Part shown: positions 30,026 through 40,743 of the stretch, piece after piece
How the letters are laid out: each line of letters starts with the position of its first letter
Position numbering within the stretch: the first letter of the stretch is position 1
Source of the DNA: Chrysophaeum taylorii
Lineage: Eukaryota > Sar > Pelagophyceae > Pelagomonadales > Pelagomonadaceae
Direction of reading: 5' to 3'
Assembly: GCA_029834535.1 (NCBI GenBank)
Contig: JAQMWT010000003.1
Span: 178,830 to 242,829 of the forward strand
DNA: 64,000 nt
Position numbers and translations under genes: made by a program
Notes under the pieces: generated by a model
The model's input: the letters and a program-made list of their open reading frames with translations, nothing else
Database searches by the model: none
What the model was told of the DNA's origin: nothing

Positions 30026-32042
30026 TTACATATCATGAGAGAGGAGGCGAGGGTGGTCAGATATAGTTGCCTTGCGCGGGCGTTTGAGGCGACCGCGCTG
30101 TCGCGGCGGGCGAGAGTTGTGCCATTCGGAGGTAAGAGGTCGCGGGGTGACCCCGGGCGGGGGGGCGCCGTCGACGGTGCTGAAGGCGGTGCCAACGAGC
30201 GGGTGATAGATGGCGAGGGAACCGCGGCTCCGGGAGGTTGCGCGGAGGTACTTGTCGTACTCGCAGAGTACGAACTGGACGTCGTGGACGGTGAGATCGG
30301 CAAGGTGCGTCCGTTTTCGGATTGCGGCGTGGATTAGCCTGATCTCGGCGACAAAGCGGGCTTCGACCGCGGAATCGGCCGGCGCGAGAACACCCCAATT
30401 GAGGGCCCGGTCCGCGACGCGGTTGAGGCCGCGGCGCGCTCCCGGTCCGGCGAGCGTCCAGGTGCCGTCGTCGACGTGGGCGTCGCGCACGCTGGGCCAC
30501 CCGAAGCAATCGAGCAGGAGCTCCTTTGCGGCGAAGCCCGTACCGCCAAAGCCCGTCACGGCGCGGATCGTCGCGGCGAGGCCGCGCCAGGTGCCGCCGG
30601 AAGACGGGAAGGTCGGGGATTTCTGAAGGAACTCGGCGAGGCGCAGAACGCGTCGGAAGGCGCGCGCGTAGAGATCCGAGGGCGGCATTTCGGCGTTTCC
30701 GCGTTCGGCGTTGAAGAAGGGTCTTCGGTACGCGCGCGTGAACGCGTGAACGCCCCTGCGCCAGACGGCCTCGGCGGCGCGGACCGCGTCGTCGGGCGAC
30801 AAAAACGCCTCGAGCGACGACTGCCACCCGACTTCCTCGGCAAAGGCAACAGTCCCAAAGGCGCGAAAGAGTGCGCAGTTGAGGAGGACGAGTCGCGCGT
30901 CGGCGTCCGAGTGGTCGCGCGTCCAGCGCGACCGGAGCCACCGCGTGACGCGATCGTGCTCGCGACGCACGTTGGTGAAGCGGTACCTGTTGAGGGTATC
31001 GTCGCTCGACCACGGCCAGGGCGCGCCCGCCTCCTTGTTGCGGCGCACGGTCTCCCGCGCGAGCACAAAGGCGACTAATTTCGCGACGCTCGCGTCGTCG
31101 ACGCGCGCCGAGCTCGACGGGACCTCGGGTCGCACCGCGAGCGACGCGGGGAGAGACGCGCGCGATTTCCGACGCCTCGAGGAGGAGGAGCGTTCGAGTC
31201 GTCGCTCGTAGCGCGCCGCGGCGATGGCTGCTCGAGCGGCCTCGCGATCCGCGTCGAGCTGGCGTTCCTCGTACCATCGAGCGTAGGACGCCGCGAAAAA
31301 GTCGGGCGCTCGCGCGAGCTCGAGCCGCCGAGGGACGGCCGTCGTCGCCGCGTCGATCAGCGCCTCGAGGACGTCGCGCGCGATTGACCTCGAAGACATG
31401 TTCGCATATCGCTCGGGGTCGCGCCACCTGCGGATTTTTTTTCGTGTCACTGGCGGAGGGTCGGTCGCACGGTTCGAGGCCGGCGCGGTGGATCGTGTAC
31501 ACGACGTCGCCCATCGCCTCGCCGACTCGCGCGCGCTCGTAAGGTGCCGCGACCGGGTCGACGAGACCGCGTTGCACTACGTCGAGGATCGAAGAACGCC
31601 GCCGCCAAGCCTCGTCGCTCGCGCACCATCCCGGCTCTCTGTCGACGTCGCCGACGCGATAGCGCCGATTCTCCGACGCCTCGTCGTTCTTCTCGCGATA
31701 GTAACACCACCTCCCGCCGTCGACCTCCTCCCCAAAGTCCACCAACCGCTGCACTTTCGCGTCAGGAGTCACGACCCCGCGCGAGTTCTCCCAGGAACCC
31801 TCGTCGAACGACCCCTCCCGGACCGTCCTCCGCGACGGCGTAGTAAACGATAATAACCCGCCGTCGGCCGACGAGACGGAACGCGACACCTCGTCGCTTT
31901 CTTCTTCTTCTTCTTCTTCTTCGAATTCATGCCAACGCCGCAACCTTCTCCGCCTCACCGGAGGATCGTCTTCGGAGCTCACCTTTTCGGTCCGAGCCCG
32001 TCTAGTTCCTCTACTGATCACGTCATCGCGCTCGCACCGCAT
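30026..32042 (-). CDS. protein with 5-hmdU DNA kinase helical-type domain (putrescinyl/glutamyl-thymine pyrophosphorylase-like), one intron
   Basis: Exon 1 is 32042-31501 and exon 2 is 31427-30026. The 73-nt intron (31428-31500, GTACACG...CCGCAG) restores one frame of 647 aa. The start is the first ATG; the frame is open upstream. Residues ~1-120 are basic then Glu-rich and likely nuclear. From ~290 to 600 the protein matches the helical domain (Pfam HMUDK_hel, to my recollection) of phage enzymes that build hypermodified thymines: GAPWPWSSDDTLNRYRFTNV, REHDRVTRWLR, GFGGTGFAAKELLLD, WTLAGPGARRGLNR and HDVQFVLCEYDKYLR. In phages, members act on 5-hydroxymethyluracil in DNA. Eukaryotic members have been linked to DNA base modification by comparative genomics. 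The activity here is unproven. GC content and intron match the host genes, so it is probably a resident gene. Confidence 0.78.
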
Positions 32043-33885
32043 GACGCTCGCTCGGAATCGCGAAAACAGTACCGGGGATGGATGATAACCCGACGCAACC
32101 TTATCGGTGGCTTGATGAAATCCAACCAACGCATCGACCAAGCGCCAGCCTCTTCGCGAAGAAGCGCTTCGTGAGCGAGACCGCTACCTGTCCCTGTTGC
32201 GCCGTATTCAACTTGTGGAATAATAGAACACGTAGGGGGTACGTGGGGGTTTTTTGCCCTCTTAAATGCGCACGTGGCATACTTTGGGACACCGGTCCGT
32301 TACCTTCTGACACAAGTGCAATCTTCAAAACTTTTTTTTTTCCTTCCTCGGTTGTCTTTTTTTGTTGTATATGTATTGACCCACCTCGGGCCGGTCAACG
32401 ACGATGACGTAGAGTGACCCTCTCGGCACACACAACAATGGCGTGGTCCAACCTTGTGGCATGGTCCTTGTGCACGCGATCGGCCTCCTTTCTCGGGAAT
32501 TGTGTGGCTTTGAAGCTATGCTTAGCCAAGCCAAGCTGACCTAACCTATACGCTATGTATGCAATCCCCGTGCCGTGGCGTGGCGTGGCGCCGCGTCGCA
32601 CACACCCCGGCCACGCCATTCCAATTTCTGCGTGGGCTCCAGGCGGGCAATGTTGAGGCGCAACTTTCGGGATTTACGTAAGTTCGCCTTCGGTTGCTTT
32701 CGACAAGAGAAGAAGAAGACACCCCGATGGTGGTTTCGATACAAGAATGAGGGTTTTAAATTCATCAATACTAGCAAAAATCCTTGTGCTTTAGTAAGTG
32801 GACGTACATATTATTGTATTGGGGGGCAGTTGCGGGTTGTTTATGAGAGACGACTACTACTACGTCTCTTGTGGGAGTACGGAAAATTTGGTGCGCCTTG
32901 GGGGGTCTCCGAGAGGGCATCAGAGGCGGGCGGGCGGGCACACGTAAAATGAAAAGTGGATTTCGCATACGCGAAAAGAGACATCGTTCGAGTCATCGAC
33001 GGCACGTTGTTACCAATAATTCATTCTGGGGCTCTTCGAGCTTTTCTTGTTGTTGTTGGGAGTTGCTATCCATGATAACAATAGAAATTTTCAACATACT
33101 TCATGTGGCCAACCAATGCAGCGCTATATCAATATGACTACGGCAAGCAACTCTCAGGTCCAAAGTCCCAAGAGCATCTGCCAGGCTCAAATGAACCAGA
33201 AGGTGGATGATAGACTCTAGGACACAACGCGTTCGCCCCGCAAGCAATAATCTGACATCGCGACTTGCTGCTGGAAAGTCGCGACAAATATCAGCTCTCG
33301 CGCGAGCCACGAACTCGGCTTCCTTGACACTTGGACAATCCGCCAACTGACTTCGTATCACCAGTATCTCTGGTTGGTCTCTCGGACTTATCGAAAAGTC
33401 GCGATATGTCGCGATATTCGCGTGTGGACGACCGAGAGGTCGCCGTGGACCACAGCGAAAGACATTGCGCGCGCAACCAACCGACGAGGACCTCACGACC
33501 TCTCTCGCTAGGTCGCCGGCCACTTCCTTGGTAAGGAACTTCGCCGACTCCGTGTGACGGACAAGTGTCCCGGAGGACGAGCTCTTTCACCCCAACGACG
33601 GAGGGGGTCAGGTCGTCGCCGGGCTTGAGCGCATGTTCACATTGACCGTTTACGCTGATTTGTTTTATAGGCCACCAGGTCTTTCCACGGTCTTCGCATC
33701 TTGAATCGCCAGTGTATTGCGCTCGTACTTCTTCCTGCTTGCTCTTGATCTCGACTTGCTCTGATCGACATGTAATAACCACCCATACACAGTAAAGAAT
33801 AACGGCAACTTCAAATCAATTACGAATGTCTCGCAATAATTCTTCATCAGGACAAGACTAGTCGAGTAGTAACTTGGTTCTGACA
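32043..33885. other. intergenic region, no gene recognised
   Basis: Base composition falls compared with the gene to the left. The minus-strand frames at 33101-33782 are long but have no recognisable motif and overlap each other. I cannot support a gene here. Confidence 0.4.
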
Positions 33886-35058
33886 ATGCGTAGGATGTTG
33901 TTCGTATGCGCCGTCGCCTTGGGCGTCGTCTTACGGTCTGAGTGGCTGGTGTTTGCGGCACGCGTGTGGTTGCACGACTTGCTCGTCAGGGCTAGCGAAG
34001 CCACGATGCCGCCCATTGGCAGGGTCCGCGAGATCATTGCCGGAGAGGCGCTCTCAATGACGCTGTTTCACCTAGTCAATCTCGGGATTTTCGACGAACT
34101 CGCGGAAAGAGGACCGACGGCGTGTGGAGAGCTTGGGCGCGGGAACTTCTCAAAGGTCGGGGCGAGCTTCGCATGTCGGTACGCGCGGTTCGGCGCAGGT
34201 GCCGGACTTCTGGAACGACTCTCCAATGGGAGCTTTGCGCTGACGGAGGTCGGCGAGCTCCTCGTGTCAAGCCATCCGAACTCGCTCAGGGATTATGCCA
34301 TGTTCAAGCTCGACCAGCGGTACTACGAAGCCGAGCGACGTGTTGGCGAGCCTTCGAACCTGGCAGCGCTGAAGCCAGAATCGGGCTTCAAGCTTGCAAC
34401 TGGGCTCGAGTTCTTCGACTACACGAAGACGGCGCCCAGTTTCGCGGACTCCTTCGACGGGGCGATGCAGGGGGTGAGCGCGGGCGTCGATCTAGCCATT
34501 GTTGCCGACTATAACTTATCACCAACCGCGACGATCTGCGACGTTGGGGGTGGAAGAGGACACCTCCTCGCCTCCTTCTTGCAAGAATATCCCAAGGCCC
34601 AAGGCGTCCTCTTTGATATGGATGATCAGGTCAATGCGGCGCTACAAAAGGGACCACTGAGGCCGTTTGCTGAGCGGACTCACTTTGTACCCGCGAACTT
34701 CTTCGAACCACTCTCACCAGTCGCCGCGACCTGCGACGTCATCCTCATGAAGTGGATCGTCCACGACTGGGGCGACGAAGATGCGGTCCGGATCTTGCGC
34801 AACGTCGCCGCCTCCGCACGGCCCGGCACCACACTTGTCCTCTTTGAAACGATTCTCGATATCGATGGTCTCTCCTTCGAACGCACCAAGCATGCCGCCG
34901 ACTTCACCATGCTCATCCTTCCGGCTGGCGCGCGCGAACGCACATTTGCCGAATTCTCTGATTTATTTCAGGCCACCGGCCGCTTGTCGCCGCCGCGTCG
35001 TGTCAAACTGCGCTCTGTCAATTCCGGCATCCAAGCTACCATCTCGACCCCCCACTAG
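33886..35058 (+). CDS. SAM-dependent O-methyltransferase (plant/bacterial O-methyltransferase family 2 type)
   Basis: A single exon encodes 390 aa from the first ATG (MRRMLFVCAVALGVVL). The N-terminus has a hydrophobic segment (about 1-35) that could anchor it or act as a signal. A dimerisation/winged-helix region follows (SMTLFHLVNLGIFDELAERG, GAGLLERL). The catalytic domain has the SAM loop DVGGGRGHLL, the acidic DMDD at the end of the next strand, and MKWIVHDWGDEDAVRILRN with the catalytic His of the VHDW box. Members transfer methyl groups to hydroxyls of small phenolic, indolic or polyketide molecules; the substrate is unknown. It has no intron and lies between repeats, away from the gene island, so horizontal acquisition is possible but unproven. 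Confidence 0.9.
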   Translation: MRRMLFVCAVALGVVLRSEWLVFAARVWLHDLLVRASEATMPPIGRVREIIAGEALSMTLFHLVNLGIFDELAERGPTACGELGRGNFSKVGASFACRYARFGAGAGLLERLSNGSFALTEVGELLVSSHPNSLRDYAMFKLDQRYYEAERRVGEPSNLAALKPESGFKLATGLEFFDYTKTAPSFADSFDGAMQGVSAGVDLAIVADYNLSPTATICDVGGGRGHLLASFLQEYPKAQGVLFDMDDQVNAALQKGPLRPFAERTHFVPANFFEPLSPVAATCDVILMKWIVHDWGDEDAVRILRNVAASARPGTTLVLFETILDIDGLSFERTKHAADFTMLILPAGARERTFAEFSDLFQATGRLSPPRRVKLRSVNSGIQATISTPH

Positions 35059-35217
35059 AAGTATACGCCACGCGCTCCATCGATGACTCCCGATACCCTA
35101 TATCGCCCTGTCTTTCTAGCTGCCACACCAGTTAGTCCTTGCTATGCCCGCTGGCCTCCATATAGCATCATCTTTGTGTTAGCCGCTTGTCCCTGGGTGT
35201 GTCGCTTCGTGTTCACA

Positions 35218-35316
35218 CTAGAGAACACTAAAAATCACTGTGCCTCTGGTAGAGAATGGTGGTAGTGGTAGTGCTGCCTTTCGTCCTGTCCTCTAACGAC
35301 ACAAAGAGCAGCACGG
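35218..35316. repeat. repeat X, left copy (~100 bp), inverted relative to 40201-40300
   Basis: It starts CTAGAGAACACTAAAAATC and runs to AAAGAGCAGCAC. The reverse complement at 40201-40300 differs at only a few positions. The arms face each other about 4.9 kb apart like terminal inverted repeats. No target-site duplication is visible outside them. Confidence 0.9.
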
Positions 35317-35414
35317 CGTGCGACACAGCGATTTTGTGGTTGTAAGTGTGGAGTGATGAGGTTAAGGGGTTGGGGGGAGGGTTCCTAACCCTAAATGGAA
35401 TTTTCTATCTCTAC
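35314..35414 (+). repeat. repeat Y, left copy (~100 bp), direct repeat of 43816-43917
   Basis: This begins where repeat X ends (GCGATTTTGTGGTTGTAAG) and runs to AATTTTCTATCTCTAC, including a G-rich run and CCTAACCCTAAATGG. The second copy, in the same orientation, lies 8.5 kb away at 43816. The two copies mark the outer limits of the unassigned repeat complex. Confidence 0.9.
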
Positions 35415-35721
35415 GCCCTCGCAGATTGAACCCGGGGATGAGCGAAATCTGGAACAAACAAAACAAATGTCTGGCCAGGGACAAATGGATGTCGAGTCGT
35501 GAGGAGGCGTTGAAGGAAAGTGTGCGAAGTGCATGGAAGAGAGAGAGGAAAACGAAACGCAGGTGGTGTGTGAAGTGAGAAAGGAGAAAGAGCGGGTGAT
35601 CAAAGAAAGGAAAAAGCATCGATCGTGAGTAAGAAGAAATGTGGGGGAAGATGCTAAGTAGGCTAACGATGAAGTATGGCGAGTGTTGTGCGAGAGAGCA
35701 GATCGTCATCTTGCTCGGTGG

Positions 35722-38700
35722 CTAATGATATAGGGGATGGTGTGTGCCGGTGGATAAATCCGAAGTAGCTGGGGGATCATTTGAGGAGAGCGGATGGTCC
35801 AACGAATAATAACAGGAGGGATCATGGGTCAGGCAGTCGGGAATGGTGCAGCAGACCAATGGTTGATGGAAAGGCGAATAATGAGAGTGGCCGTGTGGAT
35901 GAGAGGCTATTGTGGCTAATGTTGGGCGAGTAAAGATTTGACGATATGACGGAGCGCCAGCGTGATCCCATGAAGAGATATGACCATTTAACCAAATCGG
36001 TTTCGACATGGTAAGGTAATCGTCGTAATGAGAGCGAGTAAGGCGGAGCTGTTGCTGGAATAGGAGAGAACCAGAATTGCCTGTCACATACGTGTCAAAG
36101 CGGTCGTCTTGAGTGTAGCGTGGGACAGCTGAAGCTAGGCTATGAGCGTCTAAAATAATATGCGGATAATCGTAGCGCGATGAGGACATCGGGATAAAGT
36201 TGTCTGGGGGTGGCCATAAATATGAAAACTCTAAATTTGCTGTAGCTTTGGGTTCGTACTCTAAACTTGCTGTAGGTTTGGATTCGTAGTCTCGTGTAAG
36301 CAGCCAGTGGCTATCATCAAAAGTTGATTGGGCGGAGACTGAGGTTTGCGAGTGTATCGCGTATGATGGTGGGTACAGGCGTGTGTCCTGTGCTGACGAG
36401 TCGGTGCCCTGTGCAGAAAATGCAGAAGAGTTGGGCAACAGAAGAGAATGCCTGAAGGCGATGGACTGCTTGAAGAAAGTGTCCGTGCCAGGGGGAGAGT
36501 TGACTTCGAAGGTATGGTCAAAGTCGCATCTTTCGTGTTCTATGTTGCAAAGTGATCCTGAACTGAGACAATCGACTGATCTATTCATTTCATGTCCGGA
36601 GTCGTTGACATCAGAATCAAACGAAACGTTTTCACCAGAATCAAACTTCCCTTGATGTACAAGCGCGAGGGAGCGTGGTACATCCCTGGTGAATCGTGCA
36701 GTGACTGAAAGGGGAGACATTCGACAGTAGGGATTTGTCGATACGCGAGAGCTGTACAGTTTACAACGTGTAGGGAGCGTATGTTGCAAGAGAGGATTAA
36801 TCTGTGGACGGGGGATGTCCGAAGAATGAACATGATGTGAGGTGACGTCCATAATGCGAGAACTCTCCGACAATGAGTCATGCGAGACTGTGGCTGGTAC
36901 CGAGTGTGCAGCGACTTTGCGGGGATGAAGGAAGAGATAGGCATGGCAGTTAACTTCCCTTGATTCGTAACACAACTGGGTGGGGCTAGCGGTGTGCGGC
37001 AGTGACACCCGGTAGAATGCTGGGAGCAGAGCGCGTGTCCAACCTGTGGAGATTGGGAGTTATCCTCGCGGGTGCTACGGAAAGCGTCGGCTGGGTGCGA
37101 ATCGCAATGGCGGCTCTTGGATTCAGAGTTCTGCAAGATTGAACCTGCAGTGCGAACGGAGAGGAGCGAACCGAGTGCGCCATAAGAGCGTAATACGCTG
37201 GTGCTGTCTGAGCTGTGTCCGAAGCATGATTCCGATAACAATGTCGACAGATGCGAGGTATGATCAGAACTGGACGAGGATTTCGCGTGAAGTTGTGTTG
37301 CAACCGAACCATAGTGGTGCAGAGCTTCAACTTCAAGCATAGTGCTGGGAGGGACGTGAAGAGAGATGAGTAAAGGACTCTGCGTGCGGCTATCATTTGG
37401 TGGCGAGCATTTATTGCGCGAGACTAGCGATAACTGCGAAGTGTGGCGTTGGCGTGACTGAACTTCGTTTGCATATGGCAGCATGCTGGATAAAATCGAG
37501 CGAGGGTGGAATGCTGAAACTTGAGAGGTGTGACCTGCGAGAGACTGACGGAGGAGCGTGGGAGGCTCTGAATTGCATTGATGACGGAACTTAGTGTCAT
37601 CACAAATCGTCGGGGATTTGATCGTCGGGAGTCGCGTTGAAGCGGGGAGGAACGACGAATACTCATCAGATCTTGGCGTGTGACGGAGGTCCTTAGAAAG
37701 AGGGACTTCGGTACGTGCCCTGAATTGTGTTCCGGTGTAGCCAGAGTAGCCATAGGAGGCATGACTGATACGAACTAACTAACTAACTAACTTCAGACCT
37801 CCCCCGAGCATGGGAGCCAGGCCGGACCGACAGGAGCCAGTCCGGAATCACGGGCCTGTAGACGAGGAGCGCCGAAAGGTCGGTCGGCGGAGAGTGACCA
37901 TCAAGCTTGTCGCCATGCGACGAGGAGACCGCGATGTGACTGACAACCAACTCGTCGATAACCTTCCGTCTTCGCCCCCCGGCCATACCCCGTCCCACTG
38001 CGAACGTTCCGGCTGCCAACCGGCCCGCCCATACGAATCGAAACTAATCTTGTCGTCGGTGGAATACTAATGCGCCCTCGTAATTCGAACTGGGTGGAAT
38101 CTTCGAATTGCCGGTGAGACCGAGAGACCATGATTGCGAAACGAGCGCAGAGCCGGGAGGCGATCGGAGGAGGTGCTTCAGCGGTGGCTGAGACGACAGT
38201 GTTCTGCGTATCACGAATCAAAAGGTGTTTGGGCATCGTACTGTGCGACAAGCGAGCGTGCGTCTCAGTTGACTGTGAGTGTACCAGGGGTGTGGCGCAA
38301 TGTTCGTAGTCTAAACCGAGAGGGGCGGTGAGCGTGCCGTCGCGAGTGCATTGTAGCCTGTGCGGTGTCTGGGCTTTAATCGGAATATGACATATGACGT
38401 CATACAAAGCGATGGGAGCTGAATCTGACGTGATGGGACTGGCTAGTAGTGCCGGGAGCAGCATGTCGGGGGTGGCGCTCAGAGATGAGGGTGGAACGCA
38501 GTCCACTTCTATCTTGGTTGCCGTGTGTCGCGGTACTATGGGCGTAAACAAATGACATGAAGTAAATTCTTGTGTCCCGAACGAGAATGCGGTTATAGTC
38601 GCATGGGGAGGTTTCATTTTGTCTTTGCTGCAGTCAAATGCTTTGGAGGAAACCAATGGAGAAACCATGAGCACATGGGTGGCGCGTCTGGTGGCCAAAG

Positions 38701-40186
38701 TTCCTGTGGGAGTGGTTGAGGTGACTCCAAACAAGGATTCCTTCTTGGGTATGACTCAAGCGTTGCAATGAGTTCATGCTCGAGATCATAGTCGTCCATT
38801 AGATGACTTGAGGTGGTCGCGAATGAGCGATACGTCGACCTGGTGTCAGGGGAGACCGAGGTGGTGCAGTGACCTGACTGGCTGAGGTAGCCGTGCTGGT
38901 AAAATTCCAGCGGGTGCGCATAACTCTGCAGAGTGCTGACATTGGCTTGTGCCTGATCTGCCGTCGTGCAGGGAGGCGAGATCGTCTGTGCTAATACGAA
39001 TTGCAGCGACAGGGAAGGGTCAGGTGCCTGGGGGGCTGAGAGGCGGCCTTTGTCTTCCAGAGGCGAAGGGGTCAAGCAAAGCTGTAGATTCGTCTCATCG
39101 TGATCGGATAGGCGCAATGAGCTTGTGTGCATGATCGTGGTGCGCTTACCTGTGTCATCATGATGTACATTTGTGTCGTGTGGTGGTGCTTCTGCGAGCG
39201 GGACCTTTCTTAGGGATTGGTCCATCGGATGGGGTGCATCAGCTATGAATGAGACAGGAGCCAGTAGCAGTGCAAGGTCAGGTGACAGAACGTTTGCGTG
39301 GTCGAGTAATTGAGCGTTGGACCTGAGCATCGTCTGCATAGTCTGGAACCGTGCTGTGCAGTTGGTTTGCGTTGTCTCGTCTGCTACATCAATGAGCTGG
39401 CTGGTGTAGCTAGCCGTTGTGGTCTTATCTTTCGTCTTGTCGTCCAATAGAGACTGCGAGATAGTACTCGTTGCTATGTGCGAGACTTTAAGTAGCTGTT
39501 GAGCAGCTGTTGAGAGCTGAGTGCTCTCTTGTCTGGCAGTTTCTGTTGCTTTGGAGTTCCAGAGACATGATTGCGCAGCTTCAGACGCAATCTGCATTGG
39601 GGATTGCCATAAAGTAACTCGTAAGTTCAAAGTCGGACGTCGGAAAATGCATCGAAAGACCTGTGAGGTCGCCAATTGAAATACGCCCTCGTAAGGCGCG
39701 CGCGACGTGGTGCGGGCGCGAGCGACTTAGGTTGGTGATCTGAAGGTCGTGAGATACGTTGCGGCGCGGAGCGTCGGTGGAAATGAGGAGTGTCGTTTTG
39801 TTAAAGGCGGTGACGCGGAGAGCATCGAAAAGCGTGTCATGCGCCAAGAGCGAAAGCGCGTGATGCGGGTGGTCCGAAGTCAGTGCCAAAAAGAGTGTGG
39901 CTCGCGGCTGACCTGTCTGCAAGGTAGGGCAGATGGGCGCGTGAGCTGGGATCACGTGGTGGAGAGTATCCGGCCTGAAATGCTTGGGTTCCAGAGCGGG
40001 AAGTCGAAAAGAGGGGTCGCCGAAGGAGAGTGCAGTTGAACCAAAGGCGATGTAAGGGTCTGTCCTGCTGGGTGCATCCTCAATAGCGGAGATGCTGAGA
40101 CCAGAGCGGTGAGTACCGTAGTGACTAGGGTTTCCCTTAGGCGTGTAGAGCATTCGAAGGTGCGGGCATGTGACATGCGTCCTCAA
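35722..40186 (-). pseudogene. decayed His/Ser/Thr/Pro-rich ORF block of an unidentified element
   Basis: Five minus-strand frames follow one another (40186-39581, 39675-38614, 38734-37901, 37484-36585, 37008-35722), adding to ~4.4 kb with overlaps that look like frameshifts of one long coding region. The proteins are rich in His, Ser, Thr, Pro and Asp. An amphipathic stretch lies near the start (STAAQQLLKVSHIATSTISQ) and there is no recognisable RT, integrase or transposase motif. The block lies inside the X inverted repeats and is interrupted by SINE-like copy S3. The best guess is a gag-like or structural protein of a decayed element. Confidence 0.45.
37775..38030 (-). mobile_element. SINE-like retroposon copy S3, 5'-truncated, minus strand
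   Basis: This is an inverted copy of the S1/S4 unit, with its (AGTT)n tail at the left and its truncated 5' end at the right (GGGCGGGCCGGTTGGCAGCC on the minus strand). ATACGAA flanks it at 37768-37774 and 38031-38037, a likely 7-bp target-site duplication. Truncation at the 5' end fits target-primed reverse transcription. Confidence 0.82.
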
Positions 40187-40200
40187 ATAAGGAGTGACGT

Positions 40201-40300
40201 GCTGTGCTGCTCTTTGTGTCGTTAGAGGACAGGACGAAAGGCAGCACTACCACTGCCACCATTCTCTACCAGAGGCACAGTGATTTTTACTGTTCTCTAG
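40201..40300. repeat. repeat X, right copy, inverted
   Basis: Reverse complement of 35218-35316, ending TTTTTACTGTTCTCTAG. It separates the minus-strand ORF block from the plus-strand promoter repeats. Confidence 0.9.
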
Positions 40301-40428
40301 GTAAGGACCCAGTCCGGTACTGGTGGAGAAACGTCCTCCGAAAGACATCGATATCGATCGACGTCTCGGACAAAGGATCAGGATTTCCAGAAAAGAGCAA
40401 TCTCCTGAAGTTCCTGAAAGTCTTAAGC

Positions 40429-40647
40429 AAAAGGTGAGGGTAGGAATGCCGGTCCTGGTGTGTGCGAGTGCCCGGGGCTATATATACCCCTGTGCTTCCC
40501 CATCATAGTGAAACGTGAACATCTGGGGCGAGTCAAGCATGTATGCGAGACGGTGGGGACCCAGCAGACGACGACGCCATCAAAAGGTGAGGGTAGGAAT
40601 GCCGGTCCTGGTGTGTGCGAGTGCCCGGGGCTATATATACCCCTGTG
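40429..40647 (+). promoter_or_regulatory. duplicated 66-bp promoter-like unit with TATA box
   Basis: The unit AAAAGGTGAGGGTAGGAATG...GGCTATATATACCCCTGTG occurs at about 40429-40495 and again at 40582-40647. Each has a GGCTATATATACCCC TATA-type core. The second copy lies ~100 bp upstream of the ATG at 40744, a reasonable promoter distance. The first copy would start transcription further upstream. This is the clearest promoter in the window; function is inferred from sequence only. Confidence 0.6.
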
Positions 40648-40743
40648 TTAAGACCGTAGTCAAGTTTCATCGTTTGCTACTGGTGAAAAAGTGTGAAAAA
40701 AAAAAAAGGCAACCAACAACGCGCAAAACGCAACTCGAAAACG

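Noticed and set aside
33101-33782. Minus-strand ORFs of 140 and 163 codons as a gene
   Set aside because: They overlap in different frames and show no recognisable domain.
34100-34200. Possible frameshift in the O-methyltransferase
   Set aside because: The alternative frame gives no better family match; the main frame stays open and keeps GAGAGLLERL in place.
35314-35414. CCTAACCCTAAA in repeat Y as an interstitial telomere
   Set aside because: Only about two telomere-like units occur, inside a larger dispersed repeat.
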